From positions 1 to 25,715 of IMG/VR virus record IMGVR_UViG_3300035698_028165: a stretch of DNA of 25,715 nt; one strand, 5' to 3'. Each line of letters opens with the position of its first letter. The stretch's first letter is position 1. This DNA is from a virus. Shown one piece after another: positions 1 to 6,393 of the stretch. The position numbers were made by a program, and so were the translations under genes. The notes under the pieces are model-generated. The model searched no databases and was not told the origin of the DNA. It was given only the letters and a program-made list of their open reading frames with translations.

Positions 1-186
1 CTTCTGCTTATACCTATACATCTTATTCTCTTTAGCATCGAACACACTTACGTCTGCTATTACTACTTTCCGACTATCGTCAAATTTAATTCTTCTAGCC
101 ATTCCGTATATTCCTTTTTTCTTACCTAATAGTAACTTTTCAAACGCTATTATAGCCTTTGCTGCTAGTTTAACGGACTTTTTCAT
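1..186 (-). CDS. Hypothetical basic protein, 3' end cut by window edge
   Basis: Open frame beginning with ATG at 186 (MKKSVKLAAK...) and running without a stop off the left edge, so only the first 62 residues are visible. The visible part is rich in Lys and Arg, with a hydrophobic stretch AIIAFEKLLLG near residues 11-21 followed by a basic patch (KKK, RR), then an alternating stretch RKVVIADVSVFDAKE that looks like beta strands. I do not recognise a family. The start overlaps the end of the 38-aa gene upstream (170-286) by 17 bases, and an AGG lies about 10 bases before the ATG, so translational coupling is likely. It would be co-transcribed with the DUF932 gene. Function unknown. Confidence 0.6.
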   Translation of the reverse strand, partial: MKKSVKLAAKAIIAFEKLLLGKKKGIYGMARRIKFDDSRKVVIADVSVFDAKENKMYRYKQK

Positions 187-286
187 CACAAACTAACCTG
201 AGCAAATCACAATAAATATGCTCCAACCTGCTATATTCTTCGTATTGTGTTTGAAACCTCATTTTATTTAAAATATCTTCTTTCAT
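170..286 (-). CDS. Very small hypothetical protein (38 aa)
   Basis: Short frame MKEDILNKMR...CDEKVR with a TAA stop at 170-172. A TGGAG ribosome binding site lies six bases before the ATG at 286, and the frame begins 16 bases after the DUF932 gene stops. An in-frame ATG four codons further upstream exists, but its own first bases form the GGAG, so the inner ATG is preferred. The predicted peptide is charged and probably helical, with two cysteines. It is typical of the tiny accessory genes packed into phage early regions. No family is recognised and the function is unknown. Good spacing, a clear binding site and tight packing are the only support that it is real. Confidence 0.5.
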   Translation of the reverse strand: MKEDILNKMRFQTQYEEYSRLEHIYCDLLRLVCDEKVR

Positions 287-301
287 AATTGGCTCCATCT
301 A

Positions 302-1258
302 TTAATTTGCTAACTTTACAGCTAAATTAGCCGCAAATTCCTCTATTTTCGTTCTATCATGTAGCTGTAATCTCTGAGCTCCTCTTGAAAAAGCGTTAAC
401 TATGCCATACATAGATAATACAGGTTCTTTCGTATAAGCCTTAATGAAATAATCTTTCCATGAATTTGGCCATTTTTGAGCTTTACAAGTATCTTCTATA
501 TATGTCATCGGCTCTAATATTTCGAACTGCTTCATCTTTTGGAAATTATTATAAAATCCGTCTAATCCGTTTGTAATATCAACAATAGTTGAAGCACAAG
601 CATTCATAATTCTTAATTCGTCTCCTCTATGCCTGAAATGAGCTCCCCCTACGTTTTTAGGTGATATTAACCCATTTTCACAAACTAACCTATATAAATA
701 AGCCCTAAACTGTAATGCCATAAAGCCCACTTCGGAATTGTTTATCACTACGCCCTTTTTTACTATATCATCTACGTTATGTTTTCCTTTTACTTCGTCA
801 AATACAAACCGAATAGATGTCATCACATCACTTACATGATAATTCATAATACCAATATCTCGGTTCTTTAAAAACGGTTCTATTAAATCTATTAGCTTTA
901 AATCATCTATTGCTACATAAGAATCACTTACTACCGCTCTGATTAAATTATCGTTTATTACTCTATATTTCCATAATTTATCTGTTTTACTTAAGAAATG
1001 ATTAATATTCTCTTCTTTTAATTCCGGTGGACATTTACCAATATAAGCATTTGGTACGACTAATTTCGTTAATAGCTGCTGATGTGCCCATTGATTGATA
1101 TATAATGGCTGATGTTTGTTATTCTTTGTAAGTAACATTCCTTGTTTTTTAACCGTATCGTATTGATAACGTAATTCCTGACAATTTAACAGAACATCAT
1201 AAGGAACCTCTCTCTTCTGCCTATTCTTTATTTTTTGTTTTAATTCTTCGTATTGCAT
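302..1258 (-). CDS. DUF932 family phage/plasmid protein (318 aa)
   Basis: Resembles the DUF932 family found in phages and plasmids. Family-like segments are the central LYINQWAHQQLLTKLVVPNAYIGK, then PPELKEENINHFL, then the strand-turn RAVVSDSYVAIDD, and the later GFMALQFRAYLYRLVCENGL. The biochemical role of DUF932 proteins is not established; they are usually seen among accessory or replication-associated genes of mobile elements. A longer reading from a TTG at 1312 is possible, but the ATG at 1258 has a textbook AAAGGAG 7 bases upstream, and a likely promoter (1284-1312) occupies the extra segment. I therefore chose 1258. It lies in the left-edge accessory unit, downstream of three small genes and upstream of two more. 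Confidence 0.8.
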   Translation of the reverse strand: MQYEELKQKIKNRQKREVPYDVLLNCQELRYQYDTVKKQGMLLTKNNKHQPLYINQWAHQQLLTKLVVPNAYIGKCPPELKEENINHFLSKTDKLWKYRVINDNLIRAVVSDSYVAIDDLKLIDLIEPFLKNRDIGIMNYHVSDVMTSIRFVFDEVKGKHNVDDIVKKGVVINNSEVGFMALQFRAYLYRLVCENGLISPKNVGGAHFRHRGDELRIMNACASTIVDITNGLDGFYNNFQKMKQFEILEPMTYIEDTCKAQKWPNSWKDYFIKAYTKEPVLSMYGIVNAFSRGAQRLQLHDRTKIEEFAANLAVKLAN

Positions 1259-1283
1259 TTCAATCTCCTTTAAAGTAATTATT

Positions 1284-1312
1284 TTTATACTATTATTTGA
1301 TTCCAAAATCAA
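1284..1312 (-). promoter_or_regulatory. Likely sigma70-type promoter for the DUF932 gene
   Basis: On the minus strand the gap reads TTGATT (1307-1312), a 17-base spacer, then TATAAA (1284-1289). The start codon of the DUF932 gene at 1258 follows after a short leader containing AAAGGAG. The -35 box lies inside a 7-bp perfect inverted repeat (TTTGATT / AATCAAA, loop TTGG), which could serve as an operator. The motif TTTTGATTTTGGAA here (1301-1314) recurs with one mismatch at 6361-6374 upstream of another gene cluster. Assigned by inspection only. Confidence 0.45.
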
Positions 1313-1361
1313 AATTTATTTTATAGATTTTAGAACTCACTCTATTAATTCTATATACTGC

Positions 1362-1541
1362 TTATCTACTCCTAAACCCCCCACCAATACCGTCTAATAC
1401 TAACGCAATTTCGTTAGGTTTTATCGAATCGTATGTTGGATATTCTGTAAATAGTGTTGCTACATAACCCACTTTTCTGACAAACCCGTAACAATCTTTG
1501 AATTCTTTTATCACCCTATATTTTGTTACTTTTTTCTTCAT
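1362..1541 (-). CDS. Small hypothetical basic protein (59 aa)
   Basis: MKKKVTKYRVIKEFKDCYGF... ending GGGFRSR. The ATG at 1541 is chosen over an upstream in-frame start because AAAGGAG lies 6 bases before it. The middle part (YRVIKEFKDCYGFVRKVGYVATL) has alternating hydrophobic residues that suggest a small beta-rich, SH3-like fold, but I recognise no family. It shares an almost identical leader (AAAACAAAGGA) with the next two genes upstream, so the three appear to be expressed as a set from the promoter at 2026-2053. Function unknown. Confidence 0.6.
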   Translation of the reverse strand: MKKKVTKYRVIKEFKDCYGFVRKVGYVATLFTEYPTYDSIKPNEIALVLDGIGGGFRSR

Positions 1542-1563
1542 TTTGCTCTCCTTTGTTTTAATT

Positions 1564-1791
1564 TTATAAAAATTCACTCATTATATTTACCCCTGAACCG
1601 AATTCATACTCGAACATTTCGTTAAACAAATCTAACGCCTTTTTCTTTGTATTTAATATATCAATTACTTTACCCTCATAGTAAACCTTTCCGCCTGTTA
1701 CCCCAACGCACCCTGCATACTTTATGCTCAAAAATTCTTGCCCCTCTAGGTCTTCAATAATTTGTTCTTTTGTGATTTTGTACTCTTTCAT
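1564..1791 (-). CDS. Small hypothetical protein (75 aa)
   Basis: MKEYKITKEQIIEDLEGQEF... ending NIMSEFL. The ATG at 1791 has AAAGGAGAATTAAA directly upstream and is preferred to an in-frame start 14 codons earlier, which lies in the leader. The N-terminal half looks helical; the centre (FLSIKYAGCVGVTGGKVYYEGKVIDIL) looks like short beta strands with glycine turns, followed by an acidic helix. No family is recognised. It sits between two other tiny genes with matching leaders in the accessory unit driven from 2026-2053. Confidence 0.6.
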   Translation of the reverse strand: MKEYKITKEQIIEDLEGQEFLSIKYAGCVGVTGGKVYYEGKVIDILNTKKKALDLFNEMFEYEFGSGVNIMSEFL

Positions 1792-1808
1792 TTTAATTCT
1801 CCTTTGTT

Positions 1809-1970
1809 TTAATTTAATCCGTACACACTCCAATCATTAGTTCCCCAAACTATTATATGATAGAGCAAATATCCGGCACTCCCTCCTAAAAACATTCCCA
1901 TTAGCCAATATTGAATTTTTTTTATATTTCCAGAACAGGCAGGACACCCAAATTTCGATCTTTCTTCCAT
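1809..1970 (-). CDS. Small membrane protein with one CxxC (53 aa)
   Basis: MEERSKFGCPACSG... followed by a hydrophobic stretch at roughly residues 20-40 (IQYWLMGMFLGGSAGYLLYHIIVW), long enough for one transmembrane helix. The CPAC pair at residues 9-12 is a lone two-cysteine knuckle, either half of a zinc ribbon or a redox pair. The start at 1970 is preceded by AAAGGAAAATTAAA. It is the first gene after the strong promoter at 2026-2053, so it should be well expressed. A small membrane protein in this position could act on the host envelope or in superinfection control, but the sequence does not decide this. Confidence 0.55.
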   Translation of the reverse strand: MEERSKFGCPACSGNIKKIQYWLMGMFLGGSAGYLLYHIIVWGTNDWSVYGLN

Positions 1971-2025
1971 TTTAATTTTCCTTTGTTTTATTTTAGTTTT
2001 AATTTTTATCAATTAACCAAGACTT

Positions 2026-2053
2026 ATTATAAGGATTTTAACAACATAGTCAA
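2026..2053 (-). promoter_or_regulatory. Strong sigma70-type promoter
   Basis: Minus strand shows TTGACT (2048-2053), a 16-base spacer and a perfect TATAAT (2026-2031), in the gap between the terminator of the long right-hand unit and the first small gene of the left unit. It is the best consensus promoter I can see in the window and points leftward toward 1970. Such a promoter would be read by unmodified host RNA polymerase, consistent with early expression of the small genes downstream. Confidence 0.75.
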
Positions 2054-2108
2054 CATTTATTTTATTATTTTTAATCACCCTAAAAACTAGCATATTAATC
2101 AAATAGTT

Positions 2109-2142
2109 ACAAAAAAGCCACCTATAATTAAATAAGTGGCTT
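2109..2142 (-). terminator. Rho-independent terminator
   Basis: Minus strand forms a 7-bp perfect stem (AAGCCAC, 2136-2142, with GTGGCTT, 2115-2121) around a 14-base AT-rich loop. It is followed immediately by a run of T (2111-2116 on the complementary strand) ending TTTTTTG. It lies just downstream of the stop at 2171 and ahead of the promoter at 2026-2053, so it closes the long leftward transcription unit. Confidence 0.75.
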
Positions 2143-2170
2143 CAATGTAAGGATACCATATGCAAAACAA

Positions 2171-3073
2171 CTAAAAAATTTCTTCTGTTCTCTTTTTATT
2201 ATCTTTATTTATCACACATCTATACTGTTTTATAGTTTGTAGATAATCTCTCTTAATTTTAAATACTCTACCACTCTCTTTTAATCTTATCAATTCTTTA
2301 ACAAGCCATTCATTGTCTTTGTCTAGGTTTTCTCTTACAAAATTCATAAGACTAAATCTTTTTTCTTTCTTTGGTGGCTTATCTTTATTTTTTATCTCTT
2401 TATCTATTACTTCTTCTATTACCTCGACTACTTCTTCTTTAGCACTATCCACTTCTTCTTTAGATACTATTGGAACTTGATCTACTTGAGGGGCTTCTTC
2501 TTCTTCAACTACTGGTGTTTCTTCTTTTTGATCTTCTAATGTCAATTCAGCTGCTGGAAGTCCCCCTATCTCATCTTCGTGTAAAGAAAAATCAGACTCT
2601 TGGCTTTCTGACTCTATATCATCATCACTAGCCAATGAAAAAGTTCCTTCAAATACTTCTTCTTTTCTATCTTGTTTATCTTGTTGACCTAAAGCGAACC
2701 CTTCAGACGTATTCTGTTCAACCGATTCTTCTTGCTCTGGTTCTTCTTGCTCTTGATTTTCTTTATTATCAAACTCCATAACGTATTCCCCTTTCATAGG
2801 TCTGAAAAAACCGTATACTTTTTGCTTAACACCTTTTCTATCTTTGTGTTTTAATTTTAAAATACCTTCTGCAACCACATATGGATGTCTATACTCTTTA
2901 CAATAACCTATCCACCATAGATAATCTTTATTTTTAACAAGTTCTATTGGAGACAAATCCAGAAACAAATACTTCTCTTTAAATTTTATTTCTTCTAATT
3001 CTTCTTCGTCTCCTCTACTCAAAACTGGTTTAAATTCGTACAACGATGTCCTCAATGCAATTCTTTCCCCCAT
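2171..3073 (-). CDS. Hypothetical acidic-linker protein (300 aa)
   Basis: Three parts are visible. Residues 1-97 form a compact domain with aromatic strands (FKEKYLFLDLSPIEL, YLWWIGYCKEYRHPYVVAEG, KVYGFFRP). Residues about 100-225 are a very acidic low-complexity linker rich in Glu, Gln, Asp and Ser. Residues about 230-300 are basic (KPPKKEKRFS) and end in a helix-helix-wing pattern (MNFVRENLDKDNEWLVKELI, then GRVFKIKRDY) that could be a small winged helix. No family is recognised. The start at 3073 follows AAAGGGGGGAATGC. As the last gene before the terminator at 2109-2142, it belongs to the dnaN cluster. The arrangement (folded head, acidic tether, possible nucleic-acid-binding tail) hints at a scaffold or replication accessory, which is inference. 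Confidence 0.7.
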   Translation of the reverse strand: MGERIALRTSLYEFKPVLSRGDEEELEEIKFKEKYLFLDLSPIELVKNKDYLWWIGYCKEYRHPYVVAEGILKLKHKDRKGVKQKVYGFFRPMKGEYVMEFDNKENQEQEEPEQEESVEQNTSEGFALGQQDKQDRKEEVFEGTFSLASDDDIESESQESDFSLHEDEIGGLPAAELTLEDQKEETPVVEEEEAPQVDQVPIVSKEEVDSAKEEVVEVIEEVIDKEIKNKDKPPKKEKRFSLMNFVRENLDKDNEWLVKELIRLKESGRVFKIKRDYLQTIKQYRCVINKDNKKRTEEIF

Positions 3074-3091
3074 GCATTCCCCCCTTTGTTT

Positions 3092-3550
3092 TTAGTTTTT
3101 AATTTTATAATCCTCCGGCTCTACATTCGGCATATTAAATATTAGTGATAATGTCCCCCCAACATCAACTAATGGCCTTTTATTCCCCGCAGAATCTGTA
3201 TTTAAGTATTGGTCATGTGTTAATAACTTCTTAATCAATTCGTATTCAGTCCCCTCAAACTTAAAATAACTATATTCGTCATGATTAAAATCTTTAAATC
3301 TTCTTCTTAACTCTTGGAAATCCAATTGATTTTTTAATTCTCCCATAGTAGGACAATAATTCAAGACTAGAAATTCAATCATTCCTAATGTTCCAATTCT
3401 TTTTTCATCCTTATTGACATTATCTTCAATATTAGAAATTTCTATCTCTGTTAGTGTTCTCTGGTCTCTTCCTTCAAAACTTTTAACTACCGTATTAAGT
3501 TCGTCTTTAGACATTGGAACAGGTCTTTTTACTTTTAAATAGTAATACAT
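3092..3550 (-). CDS. Hypothetical protein (152 aa)
   Basis: MYYYLKVKRPVPMSKDEL... ending EPEDYKIKN. The N-terminus looks like a beta strand followed by an acidic helical region (residues 15-55). The middle LGMIEFLVLNYCPTMGEL and FQELRRRFKDFNHDEYSYFKFEGTEYELIKKLL look helical with an aromatic turn. I recognise no domain or catalytic motif. The ribosome binding site TAGGAG lies 8 bases before the ATG and contains the stop of the coiled-coil gene upstream, so the two are probably translated together. It sits in the dnaN transcription unit, so a role in replication or host takeover is plausible but unproven. Confidence 0.65.
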   Translation of the reverse strand: MYYYLKVKRPVPMSKDELNTVVKSFEGRDQRTLTEIEISNIEDNVNKDEKRIGTLGMIEFLVLNYCPTMGELKNQLDFQELRRRFKDFNHDEYSYFKFEGTEYELIKKLLTHDQYLNTDSAGNKRPLVDVGGTLSLIFNMPNVEPEDYKIKN

Positions 3551-3562
3551 CTTATTATTCTC

Positions 3563-3898
3563 CTATTGCAGTGAAGGTATTAAATCCAAATTAATCGAAT
3601 ATTGAGCTAAAATTTTAGCTACTTGCTTTCTATTCTTAGCATCTTTTAACCCAACTAATACTCGATAAAACATAGACAATTGCATTTCTAAATCATCTAT
3701 GAATTTCATTTGAGACTCAATTGTTTTATTTTTGTTCTCTAATTCTTTTTGCAACATATCTATAATTCTCTCTTTTATTGCTAAAGAACTTCTCAAAATA
3801 TTCAAATGACTATCAATACTTTTTATATCTTCGTTAATCTTCTCTACAGAACCAAATAAAAAAGGTGTAGTCATTCGTATGTTTTTCTCTGTATTCAT
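3563..3898 (-). CDS. Coiled-coil protein coupled to dnaN (111 aa)
   Basis: Residues about 17-75 carry heptad-like spacing of Ile and Leu (INEDIKSIDSHLNILRSSL through LQKELENKNKTIESQMKFIDDLEMQ), consistent with a long parallel coiled coil. A short predicted helical C-terminus follows (QVAKILAQYSINLDLIPSLQ). Its ATG overlaps the dnaN stop by one base (TAATG), with little independent ribosome binding site, which suggests translation by termination-reinitiation and a fixed ratio to the clamp. The short hydrophobic C-terminal tail could be a clamp-contact peptide, though I see no clean clamp-binding consensus. Family not recognised. Confidence 0.65.
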   Translation of the reverse strand: MNTEKNIRMTTPFLFGSVEKINEDIKSIDSHLNILRSSLAIKERIIDMLQKELENKNKTIESQMKFIDDLEMQLSMFYRVLVGLKDAKNRKQVAKILAQYSINLDLIPSLQ

Positions 3899-5055
3899 TA
3901 ATTATCTAAGAATCTTAAAGGCATTACTACACCGATATCTTTAGAAACACCCTCTTTCTCAGCCTCCATTATAATAGGTAAAGTATTCTCTTTGTAATAT
4001 ATCTTCACTCTTTCCCCACCTAAATTATTTAAACTCTCTATTAAATATTTTGGATTAAAACATATCATCAATTTATGGTTATTTTTTGTCAAAATAGGTA
4101 TTTTATCTACTAATTGCCCCAAATCTTGATTTTTTACGCTAACTGACAAGCAATCATCATCAAAATGGAACACTATGTGACTTGTTTTCCCATATAATAT
4201 CTCAGCCCTCGTTAGGAACATACTTAATTGATCTTTATTAAACTCTAGTGCTGTATAGTCTTTCTCATATTCACTAAAATATTTATCCACATCTAAAGCA
4301 TCATTTTCTAATAGCCGGAAACATACATAATTCCCTTTATAATCCAAAATGCCTATCTTTGAATTTAATTTAAACCGGACATTAGCACCTTGTTCGCAAT
4401 CTTTTAAAAAAGACAAAACATGAGGAAAACTACTTAACGATATTTTAGTTGCAAAATTCTCAATATTCTCTAATGAAAAATTCAATATTTTGCTTTTTGC
4501 CAATCTTTGACCATCTGTTGCAACGGTTCTAATCTCTTTCATTACCTTGTCATAAGATAGATTAACACAATTTAGTTTAATCCTATTGTCATCATCAGTA
4601 GATGCAGCATAAATCGTCTTCCTGAACAATTCGTATAAAACCTCTGCTTTAATATGACAATCCGTTTCTAATGTCTCTGACATCATACTATCAAATTTAG
4701 GGAATTCCTCTTCTAACAAGTAAGGAATGTTAAATTGTGCGTCTTCTAGCTTAATCTGACATTTTCTTTCATGATCTTTTAACTCAAACACAACATCCGA
4801 ACTAGTGCTAGATGCCAAAATAGACACCAATAAGCTATGCGGCAAACAAAAACTAACATCTTCTCCCTCTGCATAAATATCGCCTAACATTATTACTCGA
4901 ACTATTTCTAAATTATTAGCTTCTATCTTTAACTTATCACCCTTCTTCTCCAACAAAACATTGGATAAAACAGGTAATATATTCTTCGTCTTAATGATTG
5001 TTTGACATTTCTTTAAATTAGTAAGCAATTCGTCTCTTCTCAGCCTAAGATTCAT
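3898..5055 (-). CDS. dnaN: DNA polymerase III beta subunit (sliding clamp)
   Basis: A 385-aa bacterial-type beta clamp, close to the usual ~370 residues. It encircles DNA as a dimer and tethers the replicative polymerase. Family landmarks seen are the N-terminal RRDELLTNLKKCQ with LPVLSNVLLE, the middle-domain signature IRTVATDGQRLAKS, the C-terminal-domain FNPKYLIESLNNLGGERV, and the terminal VVMPLRFLDN, matching the family's conserved MPMRL ending. It is preceded by AAGGAGAGAATA and its first 11 bases overlap the gene upstream. The alpha subunit that would use it (22581-25715) is encoded about 17 kb away in the same orientation. I see no clamp-loader genes in the window, so the host loader or a gene outside is needed. 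Confidence is high from several family motifs in order. Confidence 0.95.
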   Translation of the reverse strand: MNLRLRRDELLTNLKKCQTIIKTKNILPVLSNVLLEKKGDKLKIEANNLEIVRVIMLGDIYAEGEDVSFCLPHSLLVSILASSTSSDVVFELKDHERKCQIKLEDAQFNIPYLLEEEFPKFDSMMSETLETDCHIKAEVLYELFRKTIYAASTDDDNRIKLNCVNLSYDKVMKEIRTVATDGQRLAKSKILNFSLENIENFATKISLSSFPHVLSFLKDCEQGANVRFKLNSKIGILDYKGNYVCFRLLENDALDVDKYFSEYEKDYTALEFNKDQLSMFLTRAEILYGKTSHIVFHFDDDCLSVSVKNQDLGQLVDKIPILTKNNHKLMICFNPKYLIESLNNLGGERVKIYYKENTLPIIMEAEKEGVSKDIGVVMPLRFLDN

Positions 5056-5812
5056 TATTCTCTCCTTCTTTCCCTACTACCTCTGCTACCTCTGCTACCT
5101 TTACTACTTCTGCTACTTTTACTTCCTCTGCTACCTTTACTACTTCTGCTACTTTTACTTCCTCTGCTACTTTTACTTCCTCTGCTACTTTTACTTCCTC
5201 TGCTACTTTTACAATAGGTGCTTTGACCTTTACGACTTCTATTTTAAAATGGCCTACTTTACCAACTAGCTCTTTATTATGATAAGCTGCTGGGAAATGA
5301 GCGTCCAACTCAAATTTATCACCTATCTTCTTGCCAAGTAGCCCCTTATTAAAATCATTTATAACTTGTGGGTCTCCTACCCTAAATCTAAATCCGTTTT
5401 GTTCACTGCCTGGATAAGTTTTACCTTCAACACTTCCAACATAATTAATAACCACAACATCATTTTGTTCAATCACTTTGTCTTCATCTTGCACTTTCCA
5501 TTTTTCATCTTCCATCTGTTCCTTTACAACTTCTAATTTCTCTGTAGTTTTAGTTAGTTCTTGCTTAAAAACTTTATCATCAAAAATTCCTTTTGCTTTA
5601 CACAATGTTATCAAAGTCTCTATCTTACAATCAAACGCTTCAGTTATAAACTTTAACAACCGCTCCCTAATAATATAATTCTCTTTTTTTAATTTATTTA
5701 TTTCCTCTCCCATTCCAGCAACAATCTGCATTAAACCGTCAGATTGTTTTTTTTGTCCCTCTAATATTTGTTTCTTTGTTGGTGCTGGTGTAGCTCTAAA
5801 TCCTTTATTCAT
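5045..5812 (-). CDS. Trigger-factor-type peptidyl-prolyl isomerase domain protein with repeat tail
   Basis: Predicted to bind or isomerise peptidyl-prolyl bonds. Residues 1-110 are mainly helical, with a coiled-coil stretch at about 34-60 and a second at 82-108. Residues about 113-197 match the FKBP-like domain of trigger factor: VVVINYVGSVEGKTYPGS, FRFRVGDPQVINDFNKGL (equivalent to the MIPGFEDGI turn), GDKFELDAHFPAAYHNKEL, then GKVGHFKIEVVKV. The ribosome-binding N-terminal and C-terminal chaperone domains of true trigger factor are absent. Residues 201-246 are near-perfect six-residue repeats (VKVAEE or VKVAEV), encoded by an 18-bp-period DNA repeat. Its start overlaps the gene upstream by ATGA and its end overlaps dnaN by 11 bases. 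Its partner is unknown; a chaperone for a replisome or virion protein is possible. Confidence 0.85.
   Translation of the reverse strand: MNKGFRATPAPTKKQILEGQKKQSDGLMQIVAGMGEEINKLKKENYIIRERLLKFITEAFDCKIETLITLCKAKGIFDDKVFKQELTKTTEKLEVVKEQMEDEKWKVQDEDKVIEQNDVVVINYVGSVEGKTYPGSEQNGFRFRVGDPQVINDFNKGLLGKKIGDKFELDAHFPAAYHNKELVGKVGHFKIEVVKVKAPIVKVAEEVKVAEEVKVAEEVKVAEVVKVAEEVKVAEVVKVAEVAEVVGKEGENNES
5075..5212 (-). repeat. In-frame tandem repeat encoding VKVAEE/VKVAEV units
   Basis: About seven copies of an 18-base unit, in the sense strand roughly GTAAAAGTAGCAGAGGAA, run through the 3' end of the isomerase gene. Some copies have GTA in place of the last GAA codon, and the last unit is shortened. Being a multiple of three, copy-number change would alter tail length without breaking the frame. 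The encoded tail alternates Lys, Val, Ala and Glu and could form an amphipathic helix or strand. Such repeats are prone to slippage and recombination, so length may differ between relatives. Confidence 0.9.
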
Positions 5813-6315
5813 AATGTTTCCTTCCCTTTCTCTATATCCATTGTTGGTATTAAAAAAGTAAAACCTTGTGTAGCATGTTTTACTCTTGCCATATCGCCTT
5901 CTATCCCTACCACTCTAACTAAGTCATAGGTGCAAATTCTTGGTTTTATATTTTCCGGTTGTATATCTCCAATTGCTACAATCCTTCCTCTATCTCCTGC
6001 TACTATACCTACCTCTTTTAACTCTTCATCATCATTTTTTTTGCCCTGTAAAGGCATGTTCCGACTAACTATTCCTGATTTCTCTGGAACTTTAGATGTT
6101 TTCTTCTCTTTAACAACGACTTCACTGCCACCTTCTATTTCTTTAATTCTCGATCTAGCAAAAGAAACCACCTCATCTAAAACCTTTTGCTTGGCTTTTT
6201 TGCTTACTTCTAATTCTTTTATAAGTGGAATTTTATCTAAGGTAATTAATTCTTGGTATATATTCACTAAATCTATCTTTTCTTGAATAACATCTAATTG
6301 CTCTTTTAATTTCAT
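5809..6315 (-). CDS. Hypothetical protein: coiled coil plus beta-rich C-terminal domain (168 aa)
   Basis: Residues 1-65 have heptad-like hydrophobic spacing (LKEQLDVIQEKIDLVNIYQELITL, then a Lys-rich helix ending GG), suggesting a coiled coil. A flexible basic linker covers about 66-95. Residues about 100-165 alternate hydrophobic residues and glycines (VGIVAGDRGRIVAIGDI, DLVRVVGIEGDMARVKH, GFTFLIPTMDI) like a small SH3- or KOW-type barrel. Family not recognised. The start at 6315 has AAAGGAGAATTAAAAATA upstream and is the first gene after the 6316-6416 gap. Its stop overlaps the next start by ATGA. KOW-like barrels often contact nucleic acid or RNA polymerase, so a transcription or replication link is conceivable but only inferred. 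Confidence 0.65.
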   Translation of the reverse strand: MKLKEQLDVIQEKIDLVNIYQELITLDKIPLIKELEVSKKAKQKVLDEVVSFARSRIKEIEGGSEVVVKEKKTSKVPEKSGIVSRNMPLQGKKNDDEELKEVGIVAGDRGRIVAIGDIQPENIKPRICTYDLVRVVGIEGDMARVKHATQGFTFLIPTMDIEKGKETL

Positions 6316-6345
6316 TATTTTTAATTCTCCTTTTAATTATTATTC

Positions 6346-6372
6346 TTTATATCATTTTTTTCCCAAAATCAA
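6346..6372 (-). promoter_or_regulatory. Possible promoter ahead of the dnaN cluster
   Basis: Minus strand reads TTGATT (6367-6372), a 15-base spacer, then TGA-TATAAA (6346-6354), an extended -10 form. It lies in the 101-base gap between the minor head protein and the first gene of the dnaN cluster. The upstream element CCCAAAATCAAAA on the plus strand (6362-6374) is shared with the promoter proposed at 1284-1312. The spacer is shorter than optimal, so this is tentative. Confidence 0.35.
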
Positions 6373-6393
6373 AAATTATTTTTGAATAATTTT
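6372..6393 (-). terminator. AT-only hairpin, possible weak terminator
   Basis: A perfect 9-bp inverted repeat (AAAATTATT and AATAATTTT, loop of four) lies just after the minor head protein gene. On the minus strand it is followed by TGATTTT. With no G or C in the stem and an interrupted T run, it would be a weak terminator. It also overlaps the -35 region of the possible promoter at 6346-6372 and could be an operator instead. Confidence 0.3.

Noticed and set aside
1259-1312. Longer DUF932 reading from a TTG at 1312
   Set aside because: It lacks a good binding site and would cover the proposed promoter; the ATG at 1258 has AAAGGAG at ideal spacing.
5075-5212. Tandem repeats as a CRISPR array or replication origin iterons
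   Set aside because: Units are contiguous with no spacers, are in frame and encode a regular peptide repeat, so a coding minisatellite explains them.
5478-6286. Plus-strand open frames at 5478-5678 and 5930-6286
   Set aside because: They lie antisense to well-supported minus-strand genes, lack ribosome binding sites and have compositions expected from reading AT-rich genes backwards.
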